DNA of 64,000 nt from Selaginella moellendorffii. Lineage: Eukaryota > Streptophyta > Lycopodiopsida > Selaginellales > Selaginellaceae. The number at the start of each line of letters is the position of its first letter. The first letter of the stretch is position 1. Location: NCBI RefSeq assembly GCF_000143415.4, contig NW_003314331.1, positions 8,266 to 72,265 of the forward strand, read 5' to 3'. Of the stretch, positions 1 to 10,848 are shown one piece after another. The notes under the pieces are model-generated. The model had not been told where the DNA came from. It was given only the letters and a program-made list of their open reading frames with translations, and did not search any database. Made by a program: the position numbers and the translations under genes.

Positions 1-2300
1 AACCAGATAATTGAGAATCTGAAGCAAGAAAGAAACTATAATAGAGATTGCTACAGTTTTGAATGTAAAAATATCATTTTCTGAAAAAGAAATTTTTTTA
101 TGTTTAAAGAAATATTTGGTGATATATAAATCTAAAACATATAATACTTAAAGATATCTAAAATATAATATTATAATTAAGGATATACATAACTAAAAAT
201 AATTCCTTAGATTAATTTATATCTTTAAAATTAAAGTTTTCTACAATGTCAATCCTAGATTTTATGGTAGTCTCACATTTATATATTAATTTTATAATAG
301 TATTTTAGAAATCAGTTGCTATAAATGTCTTATAAATCTATAATCAATTTTATTATAATTAAAAAAGTATTTAAGTATAATTATATTTTTCTTGTATATG
401 AAAATATGAGATATAATGTTTTAATTTTAATTGTTATGTTCATTTAAAGCTGCATAAAATACAATTCATTATACAAGAAATTGAAAAAGTATGGATGATT
501 AAAATTAATAATAACACTTTTATTACAAATGATAAGCTTAATACAGAAATGATTGTTTTTTAAAAAGGAAACACAAAATAAAATTATAATATTTTTTAAA
601 TATTATTATAGTATTAAAAGTATCATATAAAAACTATTATAATCTTATAATACAAATAGTAAGTTTAAGTATGTAAGTTACTATTACCTATATACTCGGT
701 AACTTTAATGTCGAAGATATTAACTATTTTAAAATTAAAATTAAAATTAAAATATTTATTTTATTATATATTTATTTTAATATGAAACAATATTAAATAT
801 ATTACTATATAAAAATATAATAATAATACTATTTAAGTAGTAATGTGCTTTAATATTTCTTATAGTTATAAAGTTTTGTATTTTATATAGTTATTAAAAT
901 TATATACTTTTTGTTTTATATACTTGCAAATGTTGTCTTTGCAATAGTGCCAATAATATTCATGTATCTCATTGTAAAAGAATCTTAATTCAAACTTGAT
1001 AATTTTTAAAAAGCACATGGTACAGATTTATATCCTATCGTATTTAAAATTCTGACAAACCTATTTATTCTAGCACGTTATATTTGTTTATAATCATGTT
1101 CTTCTTTAGATAATTTATGTTTTTTATAATTTAATTATTTTTTATTTTTTATTTTTTATTTTTTAGATTTTTAGCTATATATGATTTAGAATCCATTTTA
1201 TAAAGACAATCTTATAAAAAATTGTTACAAGTTTCAAACTTTAATAAAGCTTTTGAGATCATAACTTCCATAAGATTTTATAATCATAACTACTAGCATG
1301 ATATGACTAATTATAATAATGAACTGGAAGCATGTTGGTGATGGAGTGCTCCCTAAAAAGTCTCACAAGTCATGGAGCATAATAAGTGGCTTCAAATTTT
1401 GCAGTGGAATCATCTAGGAAGCAAATGACACAAGAGTGATGTCAGGCATTTGTGCTCTTAATTTCGTTAGTTACTTTAAGAGTGTGTTCTTGGTGATTGT
1501 TTTAGTCCCTTTGGGACATGGGGTAATGTATATATACATTTATCAAGCATAATCTTTGATTTCTATGGCCAATGGCTATAGGTGTTCAGAAAAAACTATA
1601 AGTTCGGAACAGGCAACGTAAAAAAGAGACAGACCATTCTAGTATTGTTAGTCGCAGGTGTATTTTATGGATAACCAGATTTGGTAATTCTATCTCTGTC
1701 ACAGACACGAACTTTAAGTATGCTGCGATCAAGATTAGTTCTCAGTTTAAGAAAGTTCTTCCCAGCTGTTGAGACTTTACGCGAAAAATCTTATAGAGCA
1801 CTAAGAAAGTCACGAGGAAAGAACTCGTTAAAATCTAAATAGATTTTGAAGGATCCAGAAAGGGCTTGATCTAATAACTTGCAGTGAAATATGACCATGG
1901 TAGGCTGTACCAGAGGTTAGAAAGAAAAATCAAACAAACGAAGCTATAAGGAAGAAACTTACCTACCTGATTCTTTGCGCCACGCAAACGAGGAAAAAAA
2001 TTAGCTCATTTGTTACGAGATACAAGATAACAGCTACCAAAGCCAGTTCTCGTCAGTCCTGTTGCATGTTCGCTGGACGAAGCTGCCCGGAAGGATCAGG
2101 ATCCCAAAAGCGAATACAGAGCCTGTGGCGTGTTGGTATCTGGTTATAAAACACATCAAAAGTCGGGGCACAGAAGACAAATCTTAAACACTGAACATAA
2201 ACAACGTTTTATGAAGGCCAACCAGACAAGTTTTCACCTGAAGCTAGAGGATAAAATAGCTATGCCGAAGCAATCGAGCTTCTATTAACAGCTTGGTTTT
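1..2300. other. AT-rich intergenic DNA, no gene recognised
   Basis: Very AT-rich stretch up to about 1,300 with T-runs near 1,130-1,165. From about 1,340 the composition is more balanced and looks like old repeat sequence, but no open frame or family motif could be recognised on either strand. Confidence 0.6.
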
Positions 2301-2494
2301 CGAGGTAAAAATCTTGCTAGCTGCAAGAAACACAAACAGTAGGCCTTTGAAGATAATGAAGTATGAAACCACGCACCTTTGAATGTACTTCTTTGGCTGG
2401 TCCAAAAAAAAACAAATTCATCATCTTTTCGCATAGGACAGCCCAAGTTTTAGACCTGCACGTCGAGCTGTTAGAACTTCCAAGTGTCCATGTA

Positions 2495-2744
2495 CAAACC
2501 AAAACTATTCGTTCAAATCATCATAATTTCGCCAAGAAGATGTCTTACTCTCTTTCTCCTGCAAATACGTCAAAGAGCAGTAGAAAAAACCAAAGCTCAC
2601 ATACTCGAGAATCACGTTGTAAATATGAGTCACGACATTTCCGGAAAGCCTCGTCCTTGCTCCCATAGCGGCATCAAGCGGAAGGATGTTGTAGTGCTTA
2701 ATGTCCTTCTTGGTCACATCAGAGTTCATAGCTTGCATCTGCAC
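2495..2744 (-). pseudogene. callose synthase (1,3-beta-glucan synthase) N-terminal fragment
   Basis: On the minus strand an exon-like segment after a TTTTTGTGCAG acceptor reads KKDIKHYNILPLDA, the 'YNIxPLD' motif of plant callose synthases. A 46-bp GT-AG intron (GTATGTGAGC...TTTGCAG) follows, then SSWRNYDDLNE. In plant callose synthases this motif continues YFW; here the Tyr codon position is TAG and the next two codons still read FW. The two motifs lie well over 100 residues apart in the family but only about 35 here, so the middle is deleted. Callose synthases are large plasma-membrane enzymes of about 1,900 residues; no further part of one is seen nearby. I read this as a decayed fragment. 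The family call rests on the two motifs. Confidence 0.7.
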
Positions 2745-2759
2745 AAAAAGAAAACTATT

Positions 2760-3285
2760 TGCGAAAACTTAAACAACAAAAAGAAACAATACTTTACATC
2801 CGCTCCGTCTTGCCTTGTTACAGAGATGAGTACGTCAAACAAAATATAAACTGTCTGATAAGCTTTCGCACCTGTTAATCCAAATCACATCAAAACTTAA
2901 TTGTATTTAAATTCATCCGATGATCGGCCTCCAAAGCCGTGCTCCTAATAGTTTTGGTAGAAGTGTTGCATCTCCCGCGTGGACACTTCTATACGATGGG
3001 ATGTTGCAGGCTCTCTGTGCCGCAATAGAGAGCTCCTTTGACAGCCAGTTCCATGGTATGACTGCGCTCCAGATAGATCAAGGCATCGATCTTGGGCAAC
3101 GTTCGGGTTGCTAACCGGATCAAAGACGCACAGGTTGACAGGCAACGATAACAACACCTTACACGGTTTGTCTTCAAATCTCGCAAAAGTAAAAGAAAAC
3201 TGTGAGCTAACGAGAGCGAAGCAATCACAGGAGGATTTATCGGCTATAACAACATACTCTGACGGTCTCGTGTAGTCTCAAAGGA
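2760..3285. other. small open frames, not assigned
   Basis: Short overlapping frames occur on both strands. On the minus strand one runs about 60 residues (ASLIRLATRTLPKIDALIYL...) and may be an exon remnant. No family could be recognised. Confidence 0.3.
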
Positions 3286-3286
3286 T

Positions 3287-3538
3287 CCTTCTTCGCCGTT
3301 TGTCCAGTTTATCCTGTACAGCTACAACACCGAGCAAGGTAAAAACCTGCAGAGCACGAGTGAGAAGCAAAGTAAAACAAGAAAACTTCCTTGTGGGATT
3401 TCCTGGCGACATAGACGTGTCTGTAACTTATACCTTGTCCGGCGAAAAAGAGCTGAGGGTGGAGCTAGTCGCGTCCACCAGGAACAAGATGACACCAGTG
3501 AGCTTGGTTCATCACAGCTACTGGTCGGCCACTCCCTG
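3287..3538 (+). pseudogene. aldose 1-epimerase (galactose mutarotase) exon fragment
   Basis: The plus strand from about 3,392 reads GFPGDIDVSVTYTLSG, then ELRVELVAST and SLVHHSYW. These match the central motifs of aldose 1-epimerases (G-[FY]-PGD-x-D-V-x-V-x-Y-T-L, and the [AV]HHSYWN motif near the catalytic His). The enzyme interconverts alpha- and beta-aldoses in the cytosol. The frame stops three codons after HHSYW (SATP then TGA), so the C-terminal half with the catalytic Glu is missing. An upstream stretch reading VQFILYSYNTEQ at about 3,305-3,340 may be the preceding exon, but no clean acceptor joins the two. An isolated fragment of about 50-80 recognisable residues. Confidence 0.7.
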
Positions 3539-3539
3539 A

Positions 3540-4086
3540 TGTATTTTGCTCTTGTGCAAATTTCTCTCTAGCTATTCTTTTTTTATTTTTTTGCTTCCTG
3601 CTGCTTCTGTGTTCTTTGCATTGGCAAACGGCTCCTGAACAGGAAGGGAAACACAAAAATCCAGACCTTCCCCCGTGGCGGATTCCTCGACCAGTCGAAG
3701 AAGGATCTATAGAACCGGCCTACCAAGCCACGACAATGTCGATAAGCAAAGATCGCTACACAAAACTTACAAAGACAAGCCATTGCTCACGGCGATAGAC
3801 TGTCGGATCTCTAGTCCGATAGATGGATCCAAAACTTGCAGCATTCGTGAACTCCTCTCGCCGAGGTGCCATTCTAGCGCCAAAACCCCAGGGTTCATAA
3901 ACTCCTCGTCAGCATCCACACTGGCATTACACGTAACAAGTGGTAAGTGACGCGTTTGTCCGCGTAAGCTTGTTAAGAGTAACTGCTAATGGTTAAAGGT
4001 TGCTAAAAGCTACAGACTTGCAACAAAAAGACAAAGCTTCCGCATCTTCGCGGGACATGAAAGTCCCTGAACAACGCGCTGCTTTG
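3540..4086. other. intergenic, nothing recognised
   Basis: Low-complexity T-rich start, then mixed-composition DNA with short frames on both strands. None carries a recognisable motif, and no continuation of the aldose 1-epimerase was found. Confidence 0.4.
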
Positions 4087-5980
4087 CTACATCCAGCTCC
4101 GAATCTTATCACGACATAGCTCGGCTAGTGAGAAGTCCTCGGCAGCCGGCGGGAAAAGGCCATCCTTGCTGCGCTTCGTCTTTGTCTCCAGGCCAAGCCT
4201 GCGTGTGATTTCTTTGTGGATGTCCCACAGCACCGGTGGCTCGTACCCCTCCATCGTGGGAAGGACTACCCTGCTATGCCCGACATATTGTGTATAAGCT
4301 CGCCACATCGTTGTGTCTGGTGGCTAGCTACATCGTAATCTTCTGGCCGCATGTGCATAACCATCTCACCCTTGATTTCTTCCCTGCGTTTCAACACCAA
4401 CACTTTATAAATGGAGTCTTTGAATCAGATATACTCTTTACCACATAATGTCCTGGGTTTGGGTCCTGAGCGTGTGCTCGATCACGGAAGGGGTGCGCTC
4501 CTTGCAGAAGGCATCCAGCAAAACCTTGCAAGAAAAGCATGGCAATCAGCTCACCAACAAGTTCGTAACACAATCCGATATACCTCCTCCTCCTCCTCCT
4601 CTGCAGCATCTAGCGTACCGAGCCGGCCATCTAAACAAGCTCCAATATGTCAAGAAAGAGAAAAGAAAGCTCGATCGAGGCACAGGAACTTACACGTCAA
4701 GTTGTGGTCGTAATAGATCCGGAGGTCGTGACGCGCGAGCCAGATGCGAGCGTGCTGCTTGCAGTTCCAGATGGCGTGGTGGTGTGGCAGCACGGACAGC
4801 GGTGGCCTCTCGGTGACGAGCGATCGCAGCAGCTTGTTGTTCTCGATCCCCTGGAGCAGCAGGACGAGCTCCTTGACCCGCAGAGGTGCGGAGTCCATCT
4901 CGTATGGAAACACACGCATGGGAGGTGGGTCAAGCGGATGTCGTGTAAGCTGCGAGTAAGCCCGTCTTACTCCATCTCGGTTGCTGCTATGTTTGCACGA
5001 CAGCATGTTCCACCCCTTTCGAGAGCAAACTGTCGAATGAATGGTAAGCTGATCACGTATGCAAGTACCAGCCTCTCCACTGGGAGCGTTAGAAAAAAGT
5101 CGGCTTTAAGAATCTTGGATACCAAGCCAAAGAGCTTCGGGACAGCTGCCACCCCATACAAACGGGAACTCTCTTTGCTCTCCGTGTTTGTCAGCTTGTC
5201 TCCTTGGCAAAGCCATCTGAATTCCCCATTAGAAGGCTTGCGGTAGGGTGGTGAAGCCCAATAGTCCATAGCGATAGTGTTGCGTGCTGGCATCTCGGAG
5301 GTCACTGGGACAAGAGAAACGAAGAAAAAGAGTTGCTGTGACACGAACAGCACTTGAAATAAACCTCGGATGTTCCTCTCGTTGCAAAACTTGGCCCACA
5401 GAATCTCCAGGTGCTCGCTCACTTCCTCGTCTTGCTTCGATGAGTCCGACGAGCCAAGGCTTCGAAGTCCAGCGGATCCAGTTGAGAGCAGCTCCTGGCG
5501 AGAAAAGTCTACCATGCAATCCAGCTGCTCACGAGCGCCATCCCAGCCCAGCGTCGCAGCACACGCGCTCCTCTCCGCACCGGAGAGGCGAGCAATGTAG
5601 CAGACGGCCAGCACCAGGAACAACGTCTCGTCCGTCTCGGGGGAATCCCAGTATTGGAGCAAGTATTCCATGGACGCAGCTTCGTGCATGTCTAGTGCCG
5701 CTGCCTCCTCCTCGTGCGGGTGGGCAGCCATTGAGACAAACTTGGACACTGTACGGAGCTTTGCAGCGCTCTTACACTGAGTGAGAGCCCGATGCAAGAG
5801 CCCTTCTTCTTGTTCCTGGCGCTTGGGAAGATGGATGGGAGCAGCGATTGTAGCCCAAGGGATAGGGCCATTTGGCATCATAAGAGGGCATACTGGGCGG
5901 ACACCTAGCTGGCTGGCCAGCCGGACGTTCCGTCTTAGAGCGCCACTCATCCTTGTTAACAAAACCGTAATTTGAAGCAT
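4087..5980 (-). CDS. multi-exon gene of unknown function (paralogue of 11,940-13,265)
   Basis: I do not recognise this family. The minus strand opens with ATG at 5,980; exon 1 runs to 5,365 and contains SKFVSMAAHPHEEEAAAL and DETLFLVLAVCYIARLSGAE. A 60-bp GT-AG intron (5,305-5,364) follows; exon 2 covers about 5,000-5,304. Exon 3 (about 4,694-4,960) has VKELVLLLQGIENNKLLRSL. Then come a 26-bp exon (4,584-4,609) encoding a Glu run, an exon at 4,442-4,524 (VLLDAFCKERTPSVIEHTLR), and a last coding part ending at TAG 4,087 (HKEITRRLGLETKTK...CRDKIRSWM). The junction between exons 2 and 3, and the last intron, could not be settled in frame. The second copy keeps the same motif order, which supports a real gene. 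Helical and Leu-rich; no signal peptide or membrane segment seen. It could be a recently broken gene. Confidence 0.55.
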
Positions 5981-5989
5981 ATTCTTTTT

Positions 5990-6950
5990 GTCGCAACTTA
6001 AATTAATAATTTACTGTCTTTTTCAATATTCAAGTATGATCATCATAAGTTATTTTTTAATATTAACATAATCTAAAAGTATTTGGAGGCATCAAAATAA
6101 AAATTATAAGTGGTGAGGTCCAAATGTACATATATTAATATTAATGTAGTGGGAATTTAATAGCCATTGGATTGATTCCAATTTAGACCATTTGCTCCTA
6201 TATATAAGCTAGAGTTTTTAGGGTAATTGATATACATATTTTTATATTCCTTTTCCATATTCTATACACTTACAAAGTGATTTAATGAGAGACCAATTAA
6301 AATCACTACTTAATCTCCAACTTGTTGACAATCAAAATGACAAAAGAGTAAATTATAATACTAAAGTTATTTCTTATCATGTGAAGCCTTGAGTTTTAGC
6401 TTAACCAATCTTTGTCTTATGATGTGTGGCTCCTTGATTGATATTGCCTTTTTAAATATTATAGGTAATTAGAATTTAAGAATGTTTTAAATTATATATA
6501 AAAATATAAATTAATATGTTTTAAAAAATTATTTTTAAACTCAAATATTTTAAATTACTTTAATATTATAACAATATAAACTATTTTCTATCACTAGATT
6601 AGTGTTGTGTATGTAAAATAATATTTTGAATATAAATATGGTAAATAATTCAGGAGCTTACACTTGGTCATTATAGGTTGAAAAATGTGTAATACATAAG
6701 AGAAAAAAACCTTTCATGAACACAAATATAGTTTTGTCATCATATGACTAAAATGGTTAACGAATATGAATATGAACATGATTTTGTCATCATTTGAGTA
6801 AAGTGGTTAACAAGTTTAGGCAATTGGTTGAGGGTAGTTAAGCGTACTCAAGCTTAACATGCTAAAGTAGATGGAATTTTTTACTATAATAGCCATATAT
6901 ATTTATCATAGGTGGATGTATTGCTTTATCAAAATTTATTTCACTATTAT
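5990..6950. other. AT-rich intergenic DNA
   Basis: Strongly AT-rich DNA starting directly upstream of the gene at 4,087-5,980. No coding motif was seen; probably old transposon sequence, given the integrase remnant that follows. Confidence 0.5.
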
Positions 6951-6954
6951 GATC

Positions 6955-7430
6955 ATCCTAAGCTTAATCATTTAAGCTGGAAGAAAACATATAAACTGAT
7001 TAAGTACAATTTTTATTAAAGGAATATAAAGGATAGTATCCTCAAGTATTGTAAATCATATGAGCTCTGTCAATAGGTAAAGGTCCCATGGGAAAAGCTA
7101 AGGGGACTTTTGTAACTAATGTAATATCTTTATAAACTTCATCATTTATTTGCTATGAACGTTGAGGCAAAAGGAATAAGTATTAGTTATAGTAAATCAA
7201 TTGACAAAGTATATGTGTTGTTGGCTCTTTGGAAAACTGTCACTACCTTAAACTTAGATGCAGTATATAAAAAGTCTTTCCCTATTTTGGTTTGCCAAAA
7301 GACATTGTCAATGATCAAAACTTAAAGTTCATTAATGGATTTTAGAAAAACTTTGTGAAAGTTATATAAATAACTTTGAAACTCTCAAATGGAGATCATC
7401 CTCAAATGAATGGGCAGACCAAAAGAAAAC
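6955..7430 (+). mobile_element. decayed Ty3/gypsy integrase
   Basis: In interrupted plus-strand frames the sequence reads HPGWKKTYKLIK near 6,975 (zinc-binding region of integrase), then GLPKDIVNDQNLKFING near 7,290 and HPQMNGQTK at about 7,400. This order matches gypsy integrase cores (GLPxxIVSDRDxKF ... HPQTDGQTE). The second catalytic Asp lies in an N-D-Q context and several stops interrupt the frame, so the copy is dead. No LTR, reverse transcriptase or gag was recognised next to it. Confidence 0.75.
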
Positions 7431-7600
7431 TCTCACTTAATAAGAGAAAAAAAAACTCTCACTTAGATATCACATATCCTAATCACAAGAGAAAGAAAAC
7501 TCTCACTTAAAAATGTGCACAAGAGAAAGAAAACTCTTACTTACATCATGTGTCCTAGTGTGAGAAAAAAAAACTCACTTAGATATCATATATTTTAGTG
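7425..7600 (+). repeat. short tandem repeat around GAAAACTCTCACTTA
   Basis: Starting within 25 bases of the HPQMNGQTK motif, the element GAGAAAGAAAACTCTCACTTA recurs about five times with 30-55 base spacing and small changes (near 7,425, 7,450, 7,490, 7,530 and 7,565). A related piece recurs near 8,570. It looks like a degenerate satellite inside or beside the dead retroelement. Confidence 0.6.
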
Positions 7601-7609
7601 TATGACGTT

Positions 7610-8590
7610 AAGGCTTGAGTGTTGTGCTAAGTCATTATATATTGAATCCTAAATACAACCTTCTAGATTGAGATTTGCTAGGAGGGTGTTGGATGTAGAG
7701 AGAGAAAGATTGCTTTTAATTTTTATTCCATATTTTTTCCATGCTTACTAAAACCTTTTTATGTAGGTGAATATAGATAATATAGAACATTGTTATGCAA
7801 TTCAGAAGCTAAATAGGCCTTTCTATTGACTAAAGATTTAATATAATATTATTCAGTATGCATTTGATGCTAAAACCTGTACTCACCCTTAGGTTAGAGT
7901 TAATTATAATTTCCCGTTTGTTTGAGTTTATAGTGTGATTTAATGGGGTTTTTTCCACAATTAACTAATGGAAATGAATATTATATTCAACTATTTAACT
8001 TGTTGGTTAGAAATTGGTGCTTTTGTTAGGGCATCTACAATTATTTTTACATATTTACTCCTTAATTGAGTGGTATTTCAATATTCTTGTCTGAAATAAA
8101 TTCTCTTAAATGATTATTATAGTTGAGGTATTATTTTGATGTAGCCATTGGATTGGTTTCAATACAAACTATTTGCTGTTGTATATATTCCTATTATATA
8201 TATTAAATAATAAATAAATATATTTTTATTTAAAATTTCTAGAAAAACATAGTTTATGGATCTTCTTAAATATGTAATATTGTTCATAATTTTATCCAAT
8301 TTTCTTACAAAAACACCTTATTTACTTTGAATATAAGAAAATTTTTCACATGAATATTGGCAATACTATGACAAATTTACTTAGCATGTTTATAATTTAA
8401 ATGAATATATCGGTAAAATATATTAAAATATCCAAAAAATTACCATAGACCAAACTATAATAAGATCCCTATATTCTGTTTAATCAGAAAACCAAATAAA
8501 AGAACATCTTTGAACCACTCTAAATCTTATTCCTCAATTCATCCCAGGATTTAATACAGTGCATAAAAGAAAAGGAAAACTCTAGCTTTA
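7610..8590. other. AT-rich intergenic DNA
   Basis: AT-rich with no recognised coding motif. The last 30 bases resemble the repeat at 7,425-7,600. Confidence 0.5.
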
Positions 8591-8734
8591 TACATATGCT
8601 ACTCAGCCACGTGTCCCAGTGTATGTCTGTGGAGCTGCAAAGCTGCTATGTGCCAGATTTTCAGTTCAGAGGGCAGATTAAAAGCCGAGAAACCGAGGAG
8701 AGAAATCTACGCCCAGGTTCATGTCTGGCGCCTT

Positions 8735-9045
8735 CAGTGAGTGAGCCTCCACAATTTACTAACTATTCATTCCATGCAGCTGAAGCAAATGTTGATGACC
8801 AAGGTGCGGGGTCCATGTTCGCATGCAGCAGAGGAATGGACGCAAGAGCTTGACCAGGGCCTGAAGAAAGAATTTTCTTTTCCTCTTTCCTTTTTGAGTC
8901 CTCACTTTGTTTTACTCTTTCAACTTGTGGACGATAGCCTGTTTTTTGCTTGTGTGTGCACTGAGAAGAAGTCGTACGATTGATCTCCTGACCAGCGAAA
9001 AATGTCTCCCGCTTCCTGGTACAGGTCTGTCTAGCATAGCTGCCT
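8735..9045 (+). pseudogene. translation initiation factor eIF1 (SUI1), broken copy A
   Basis: The plus strand reads SFHAAEANVDDQGAG at about 8,770-8,810, then in another frame HVRMQQRNGRKSLT, then again shifted QGLKKEF. These are three successive motifs of eIF1 (PFAEANxDDxGAG ... HxRxQQRNGRKSLTTVQGLKKEF). eIF1 is a small protein of about 113 residues that binds the 40S subunit and enforces start-codon choice. A short deletion inside LTTVQG breaks the frame, and an in-frame TGA follows. Near 8,990-9,035 a trace of the DQRKNVS exon is left. The missing bases and stops make this a pseudogene. It is followed directly by a second partial copy. Confidence 0.75.
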
Positions 9046-9119
9046 TTTGCTGAAAGTAATAAACTTTGTGCTGCAGAGAGTTGCCTAAATCAAGATACAT
9101 GGTGGACGTACGATTATTT

Positions 9120-9460
9120 TTGCCTGAAGAAAGAGTTCAACAATAAGAGACTCAAAGACGTCAAGCGAGTGAGCCCTTCTTTGCCTCTTTCGTTTTCGAG
9201 TCATCTACTTAAGAGCCTTCAAGTGAACTGGTTCTACTGTTTCAGGAATCTTGCTGTAACGGGACAGTTGTGGACGACCCAGAGCTAGGACAAGTTTGTT
9301 TTTTTGCTTGTGTGTGGTTGCTGTTGCACGGATCTGGCGCTGAGAAGAAGTCGTTCGTACAATTGTTTTTTCTTTCTGCTTGTTTTGCAGGTGATTCAGC
9401 TCCACGGCGACCAGCGAAAAAATGTCTCCAGTTCCTGGTACAGGTCTGTCTAGTTTCCTG
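9120..9460 (+). pseudogene. translation initiation factor eIF1 (SUI1), partial copy B
   Basis: Exon-like pieces on the plus strand read LKKEFNNKRLKDVKR (to a GTGAGC donor near 9,170), then ESCCNGTVVDDPELGQ (about 9,246-9,293), then after a TTTTGCAG acceptor VIQLHGDQRKNVSS (about 9,391-9,430). This is the order of the eIF1 core (LKKEFxYxKILKDxKKEFCCNGTVVxDPELGQVIQLQGDQRKNV). The N-terminal part is absent, and the end drifts into SWYR instead of TFLVQAG. It shares about 100 bases with copy A, including the piece around GACCAGCGAAAAA, so the two arose by local duplication. The pieces read well, but the copy is incomplete and I treat it as a pseudogene. Confidence 0.75.
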
Positions 9461-9489
9461 TTGTGAAAGTGCCCCGTCGCCCACGACTT

Positions 9490-9819
9490 GTTGGAGCCGG
9501 GTGATCAGCGTGCTAGTAACTACATCATCCCAAGAAGAAGAAAGGCGCCACGCCTCGCTTCATCGGCAACCTGGTGAAGCGGTCCAAGAGGCATACATGG
9601 ACGAGCAAGAGGAGGCTGGCGATGGAAGTGGATGCCGTTCCTGAGACAAGTTTTAAAGTTACATTTCTTTCAAAAACCCGAACGTTTACTTGCCTGCATG
9701 AGATCATTTGCCATCCAAGCGATTTCAAAGGCCCAATCACACTTTCGTCTTGGAGGACCCGACAAAGGTTTCTTAGCAGCAGACTCCGCGACGGCCTAGG
9801 AAGGAGTAAATGGAGTTAA
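9490..9819 (+). other. open frame of unknown origin after the eIF1 copies
   Basis: An open plus-strand frame from about 9,574 to 9,819 reads RSKRHTWTSKRRLAMEVDAV and then FKVTFLSKTRTFTCLHEIIC. It is basic and has no motif I recognise. It may be a gene remnant, but there is no support beyond the open frame. Confidence 0.25.
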
Positions 9820-9829
9820 TCCGAATTAT

Positions 9830-10848
9830 CTTCTACTCGTACATTACTCGGTAGAGTCCCTCTCTGTAACACCTGCTTGATCGGCTCGTTAAATTCGCTG
9901 TTTCGTTCGAGTCTTGACACCAGCAACTCTGTCAAGATCCCGTGCTTTTGAGATGAATATTATGAAAAGTTTTCTCTCCTTGGGAGTCACGTGGTAAACC
10001 CTTGGAGAGGTGGTAATAAAACTACCGATAAAGTAGATGGCAAAGAACTTAAGTCACCGTATTCAAAGTCAAGCCAAGTGGATTACCTCCCTGTTACACT
10101 CTAATGTATAAAGAGAGAACCAAAAAAAACCGAGAAACTGCAGCTCTTTATCAACCTGACAGTCAAACATGTGAAAAGGAAAACAACATAGTAACGAAAA
10201 AACGAAGAAAAACAAAGAAAACGAAAGGAGCAAAATTCCTGAGTTCTCCTACAAGCCTTTCAAGTTTCCGCAGCAGCACACGTATGCTCTCGTTCAATCC
10301 TTCCGCTGCATTGGCTCCAGTACCCATGGAAAAATCGCTAACTCGACTTCTCGCCCTCGCCCAATCAATCCAGCCCCGCGCCTCTTCTCGCAATCCTGAA
10401 AATGTGACGAAGCGACAGAGAAGCTAATCCGCCCCGCCGAGCAATAGTGCCAGTGATAGAAGTAAGTTCCTTGCTGGCAAGCGATCAGGAAAACTCAATC
10501 ACTTTGCCTGCATGTAGATGACACTTATTTCTCGCTTCCTATCCATCTAGACGTGGACAAGAGCTATGGAGGAAGATCGGCTGTGCCCCTTTTCTAGAAG
10601 GAAGCTGATTATTGACAACGATGAGCTTTTGGTTGAGTGGGCGAAAGGTGGCGAGGAGACATCTTCAAGGAACAAGACAACGGAGTCGAATATCTATTGC
10701 GAATGGTGTTCTTCACATGAAAAGGAGATCAAATTTAACGAAAACTACAATGTTTGAACCAAGAGCACTGAGGTTGGAAGACTCATATAGTTTTCTGAAG
10801 CTCAACATCACAAAAAAGACGGCTTTAGAGAAATACAGGAGCAGTAGC
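9830..10848. other. intergenic; one small open frame at 10,566-10,757
   Basis: Mostly non-coding, including the region downstream of the RPL18 stop. A 63-codon plus-strand frame begins with ATG at 10,566 (MEEDRLCPFSRRKLIIDNDE) and ends at 10,757. It shows no known motif and could be chance. Confidence 0.3.
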
